Below are positions 5,487 through 8,138 of a stretch of 8,138 nucleotides of DNA, piece after piece. Source of the stretch: Bacteriovoracaceae bacterium (GTDB lineage Bacteria > Bdellovibrionota > Bacteriovoracia > Bacteriovoracales > Bacteriovoracaceae). Numbering within the stretch: position 1 is the first letter of the stretch; each line of letters begins with the position of its first letter. The notes beneath the pieces were generated by a model. It worked only from the letters and a program-made list of their open reading frames with translations. It was not told the DNA's origin and did no database searches. A program made the translations under genes and the position numbers. The stretch covers positions 1 to 8,138 of the forward strand of contig CANEVK010000120.1 of NCBI GenBank assembly GCA_947442115.1. Reading direction: 5' to 3'.

Positions 5487-6677
5487 GTGCGCCATCTAAG
5501 AATATTCATCCAAATCATGTGTCTTGTGCTTTCATGGGGGGCCAGTGCCAGCATTGGTGAAGAATTTTGTAAAACCTATTTAGATATTCAAAAAATGTCA
5601 CATCAAAAAGTGTCCCTCAAAGAGAGTCTCAAACTTGCTTTCTTTCCCTCATCAATTATTCATCCGGTTGAACTAAAGCAATCCGAAGAACGTGATCAAT
5701 CAATTCAAGGTAACAAATATATTTTTATTCATCTTCCTGCACCGAAATTTGATCTCAATAAAGTTCAAGAAATAAAGTCCCGTGAAAAGGAGATAGGAGC
5801 ATTAGAGCTTTTTACCCAATTAAAATCGGCCCGAGAGATGGATGCTTGCTTAACGATCATCGAAGAAAACAAAGACGATTTTTCTAAAGTTCAGGGCTAC
5901 TTCACACTTTATCTCAATCACCAAGATCAAATAGAAGCTTATCATGAGTCAAAGTCTCTTGAGGTTTTGAGTAAAAAGTTGAAAACATTTCAACGTCAAG
6001 GATGGATCGTCTCTTATGTAAATCAGATGTCTGAGATGTACCAACAGTTAAGAGCAGATGCTAGAGTGAGTGATATTCTCTTGGTTGCTCACTCGGATCA
6101 GTTCGGTAGGCTTTATGATGCGAAAAAAAATATCTTTCCTAAAGGAGCATTTGCCAATCTCCCTCAAAGTGTAAAAAAACTCATTATTTATAGCTGCCAC
6201 TCCGAGAAAGTCATCAGTTATTACAAAATTAACTCTTACCTTCACAAATTTAATTACTATTATCCTCAGGTCGAAAGTGCTTTTAATCACTTGTTTGAAT
6301 CAAAAACTCCACTCTTGAGTATTCGTGCCTTTAAAAATATTTCTTCTCGGAAAAGTTTTACATCTTCTCAAAAAAGAGCAAATTGCCAAATTGAATTTGA
6401 TCAAAACAAAAATCTTAATGGGCTTGGAGTAAGCCTTAATGATCAGTTCCTTGGTTTTGTGGATATTAAATCTTCAAGACGCTTGAGTTTTGATTGTGAA
6501 TTATTGAGTCCTGAAAAAAATCAATTTAAGTTTTATGATGTTGATAAGACAGAGCGTCCCTCTCTGGGAGACTGGGCGGTCATATTGAGAGTAGAAAATG
6601 GCAAGCTTAAAGAATTAAAATTAAAAGAATATTTAACATGGGATCAAAAAAAACATTTACTGACTATTGGTCAATAA
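5487..6677 (+). CDS. Exported protein with caspase-like (clan CD) core, family unknown
   Basis: I do not recognise this 396-aa protein by family. It starts at GTG, chosen because AGGAG lies 8 nt upstream and a stop precedes in frame. Residues 1-21 are a signal peptide (RHLR, hydrophobic core, ASA cleavage site). Residues 137-239 show the alternation expected of the caspase-hemoglobinase fold: strand GYFTLYLNH (137-145), helix (157-168), strand GWIVSYVN (172-179), helix (181-191), strand DILLVAHS with His202, then strand KKLIIYSCHS with Cys237. Hydrophobic strand-His followed about 35 residues later by hydrophobic strand-Cys is the clan CD catalytic signature, although the usual Gly after His is Ser here. 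The C-terminal 100 residues look beta-rich. It heads a cassette of exported proteins, 10 bp before the next gene. A non-peptidase Rossmann-like fold is the main alternative. Confidence 0.85.
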   Translation: MRHLRIFIQIMCLVLSWGASASIGEEFCKTYLDIQKMSHQKVSLKESLKLAFFPSSIIHPVELKQSEERDQSIQGNKYIFIHLPAPKFDLNKVQEIKSREKEIGALELFTQLKSAREMDACLTIIEENKDDFSKVQGYFTLYLNHQDQIEAYHESKSLEVLSKKLKTFQRQGWIVSYVNQMSEMYQQLRADARVSDILLVAHSDQFGRLYDAKKNIFPKGAFANLPQSVKKLIIYSCHSEKVISYYKINSYLHKFNYYYPQVESAFNHLFESKTPLLSIRAFKNISSRKSFTSSQKRANCQIEFDQNKNLNGLGVSLNDQFLGFVDIKSSRRLSFDCELLSPEKNQFKFYDVDKTERPSLGDWAVILRVENGKLKELKLKEYLTWDQKKHLLTIGQ

Positions 6678-6687
6678 GGAGGAATTT

Positions 6688-7191
6688 ATGAAAAAGAAAT
6701 TAACCAGTCTCGCACTCGCAATATCTCTAACTTTAGGTATTGCCATGGCGCCCGCCAAAAAAGCCCATGGTGGAGTTTTAATGATGACCGCCTCTGCTGT
6801 CTATGCACCACTTGTGATCGGAGTTGTGGGGCAATTTGTAGGTTTTGGCATCTCTGTGACAAGTATTTATTGGACTATCGAAAATCTTGATAAGGCCTGG
6901 CTTGGTTACGGTCTTTTTATGCTAGATGAGCAAATGAATACGAACCGCGCTGAGGAACTTATTAGTCAGAATTATCCTGAGCTTGATGGCTATTTAGTGA
7001 AAGAAGTCGCAAGAGTTGTGCAGGCGAAGGCCAATCTGGTTGAAATGAGACCTGAAGGAATCAAGGAAGTTGTTCTAGAAGAGCAAGACATTGCTCAAGT
7101 TCTGGAAATTCTCAGTGTCACTCAACCAGAGCTAGGCGAAAAATTGAAGAATGACTTAACTCAAAGAATTTTAAACGAAGGGAGAATTTAA
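6688..7191 (+). CDS. Small exported paralogue 1 (LFxLDE / YPxLD family)
   Basis: This 167-aa protein is of unknown family but clearly paralogous to the two genes that follow. The ATG at 6688 is chosen because AAGGAGG (6676-6682) sits 5 nt upstream, one of the strongest ribosome sites in the window; it overlaps the preceding stop codon. Residues 1-28 form a Sec signal peptide (MKKK, hydrophobic core, then PAKKAHG). Residues 29-64 are hydrophobic and glycine-rich, with GQFVG as a GxxxG helix-packing motif, and could insert in a membrane. Then come LFMLDE (76-81), YPELD (96-100), and an acidic helical region with EVVLEEQDIAQVLEIL. The mature product is probably periplasmic, membrane-attached by its N-terminal segment, or secreted. 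Function unknown. Confidence 0.9.
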   Translation: MKKKLTSLALAISLTLGIAMAPAKKAHGGVLMMTASAVYAPLVIGVVGQFVGFGISVTSIYWTIENLDKAWLGYGLFMLDEQMNTNRAEELISQNYPELDGYLVKEVARVVQAKANLVEMRPEGIKEVVLEEQDIAQVLEILSVTQPELGEKLKNDLTQRILNEGRI

Positions 7192-7192
7192 G

Positions 7193-7663
7193 ATGAAAAA
7201 GCTATTATCTACGACTGCTCTAGCATTGAGTTTAGCTCTACCTGCCACCATGATTCCGGCGAAAAATGCGAACGCTGGGATTATTATAGGTTGCGCAACC
7301 GCCACAGTCATTGGGCCCCTTATCGGCTTGACGATGTCTGCGGCAGGATTTTTTTGGGGGATTCAACAAGAAGGACTCAGCTGGCCAGTCGCCACTCTTT
7401 TTATCCTGGATGAAAAATTAGATACCCAAAACTTAGAGAATGCACTGACTTCTCGTTATCCAGAACTCGATGCGTTTATTGTCCATGATCTGGCAGAAAT
7501 GATTTTAACCAAGGCGCAGTCCAAAGAAGCTGATTCCAAGGGCTTAAAAGAGGTCGTTTTAGAAGAAGAGGAATTGGCATCAGTTCTAGAAATCGTTGGG
7601 ATGAATAGTGCCAACCTTGCTGCTCAGATGAAGCTCGATTTAACAAAATCTTCACTAAATTAA
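7193..7663 (+). CDS. Small exported paralogue 2 (LFxLDE / YPxLD family)
   Basis: This 156-aa protein begins one base after the stop of paralogue 1, with GGGAG (7180-7184) 8 nt upstream, so the two are translated together. Residues 1-28 are a textbook signal peptide ending ANA before Gly29. Residues 30-57 are hydrophobic with GPLIG (41-45) and GFFWG (52-56), two GxxxG motifs. The family motifs LFILDE (69-74) and YPELD (89-93) follow at the same spacing as in paralogue 1, then EVVLEEEELASVLEIV near the C terminus. The single Cys34 is inside the hydrophobic segment and does not form a lipobox, so this is not predicted to be a lipoprotein. The divergence from paralogue 1 outside the motifs indicates an old duplication. 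Function unknown. Confidence 0.9.
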   Translation: MKKLLSTTALALSLALPATMIPAKNANAGIIIGCATATVIGPLIGLTMSAAGFFWGIQQEGLSWPVATLFILDEKLDTQNLENALTSRYPELDAFIVHDLAEMILTKAQSKEADSKGLKEVVLEEEELASVLEIVGMNSANLAAQMKLDLTKSSLN

Positions 7664-7672
7664 GGAAGCTAT

Positions 7673-8138
7673 ATGAGAAATAAATTAAATAAGATTCTTG
7701 CAGCCTTGATGCTGACGACCTCTTTAAATTTTGTACTTCCTCAAAAGGAAGCTAAAGCAGGATTTTTAATCCTGGCGGCGACTGATCATTTTGTTTTGAA
7801 GCACAAGTATGAAACCCTAGATAATCTTATACCCTACATAGGGTTTGCGACTATGATTCCTTTTGGCTTTTGGTTTACCTATACAGGCTATAGTATGCAA
7901 AGCTTGTACTCAGGACTCTTTGTCCTCGATGAAAACATTGATCAGCTTCAAGATATGACAAAAGTTGCCCTCCTAGGTCGATATCCTTTTTTAGATGATG
8001 AGAGTTCAGTCGATAAATTATCTCAGCTTATAAGTTCAAAATACTCTGAACAAAAAGATGCTGAAGGGAAGGCCGATGTCCTATTATCTGAAAATGAGGT
8101 CAGAGAAGCGGTAGAGAGTCTTGATTTGAGTGAAAAGC
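7673..8138 (+). CDS. Small exported paralogue 3 (3' end outside window)
   Basis: The frame opens at ATG 7673, with AGGA (7663-7666) 6 nt upstream overlapping the previous stop codon, and runs 155 codons without a stop to the window edge. Residues 1-29 form a signal peptide (MRNKLNK, hydrophobic core, KEAKA before Gly30). The hydrophobic part is split by a charged stretch, KHKYETLDN (43-51), not present in the other two copies. The second half (52-72) is glycine- and aromatic-rich. LFVLDE (82-87) and YPFLD (104-108) align with the paralogues, and the C-terminal region keeps a VLLSENEVREAVESL version of the acidic helix. It is the most divergent copy. By comparison with its siblings only a few tens of residues should be missing. 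More copies may follow beyond the window. Confidence 0.85.
   Translation, partial: MRNKLNKILAALMLTTSLNFVLPQKEAKAGFLILAATDHFVLKHKYETLDNLIPYIGFATMIPFGFWFTYTGYSMQSLYSGLFVLDENIDQLQDMTKVALLGRYPFLDDESSVDKLSQLISSKYSEQKDAEGKADVLLSENEVREAVESLDLSEK

Noticed and set aside
6667..6687. TTG start giving a longer paralogue 1
   Set aside because: It would put VNKEEF before the MKKK signal-peptide start and waste the AAGGAGG that lies 5 nt before the ATG at 6688.
7280..7300. Possible lipobox around Cys34 of paralogue 2
   Set aside because: The residues before the Cys are IIIG, and a good ANA signal-peptidase I site lies just upstream; the other paralogues have no Cys at this place.

Overview
The window reads as a stretch of chromosome from a low-GC Gram-negative bacterium, most likely a Bdellovibrio-and-like organism of the Bacteriovoracaceae type. 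That guess rests on AT-rich, lysine-rich coding sequence, tight gene packing, several short Sec-exported proteins of unknown family, and a YcgR-like PilZ protein. No 16S rRNA or species-marker gene is present, so the assignment is inference. There is no tRNA, rRNA, CRISPR array, insertion sequence or integrase.

Left part (1-2107): the 3' part of a protein with a C-terminal winged helix runs rightward into a convergent, exported SGNH-fold hydrolase. The two coding ends overlap by 14 bp, and each gene appears to use an intrinsic terminator lying inside the other's coding sequence. The hydrolase has a good sigma70-type promoter with a 7-bp inverted repeat flanking its -35 box. Divergent from it is a PilZ (c-di-GMP receptor) protein with a YcgR-like layout.

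Middle (2180-5431): an OPT-family transporter is followed after 5 bp by a family 1 glycoside hydrolase, then by a probable terminator. The hydrolase is not an ordinary beta-glucosidase. Its whole length, including the unusual C-terminal tail ending in DWRF, resembles the plant galactolipid-remodelling enzyme SFR2 (SENSITIVE TO FREEZING 2) as I remember that sequence. It is the best-supported unusual enzyme here.

Right part (5487-8138, running off the window): a four-gene cassette in which every product has a Sec signal peptide. The first is a 396-aa protein of unknown family whose central region has the strand-helix order and His...Cys spacing of clan CD (caspase/CHAT-like) peptidases. It starts at GTG, with its Shine-Dalgarno sequence in one arm of a 7-bp inverted repeat. 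Three tandem paralogues follow, each about 155-167 aa. Each has a signal peptide, a glycine-rich hydrophobic segment, the motif LFxLDE, a YPxLD motif and an acidic C-terminal helix region. The third is cut by the window edge. I do not recognise this paralogue family; the cassette is the candidate undescribed system of the window.
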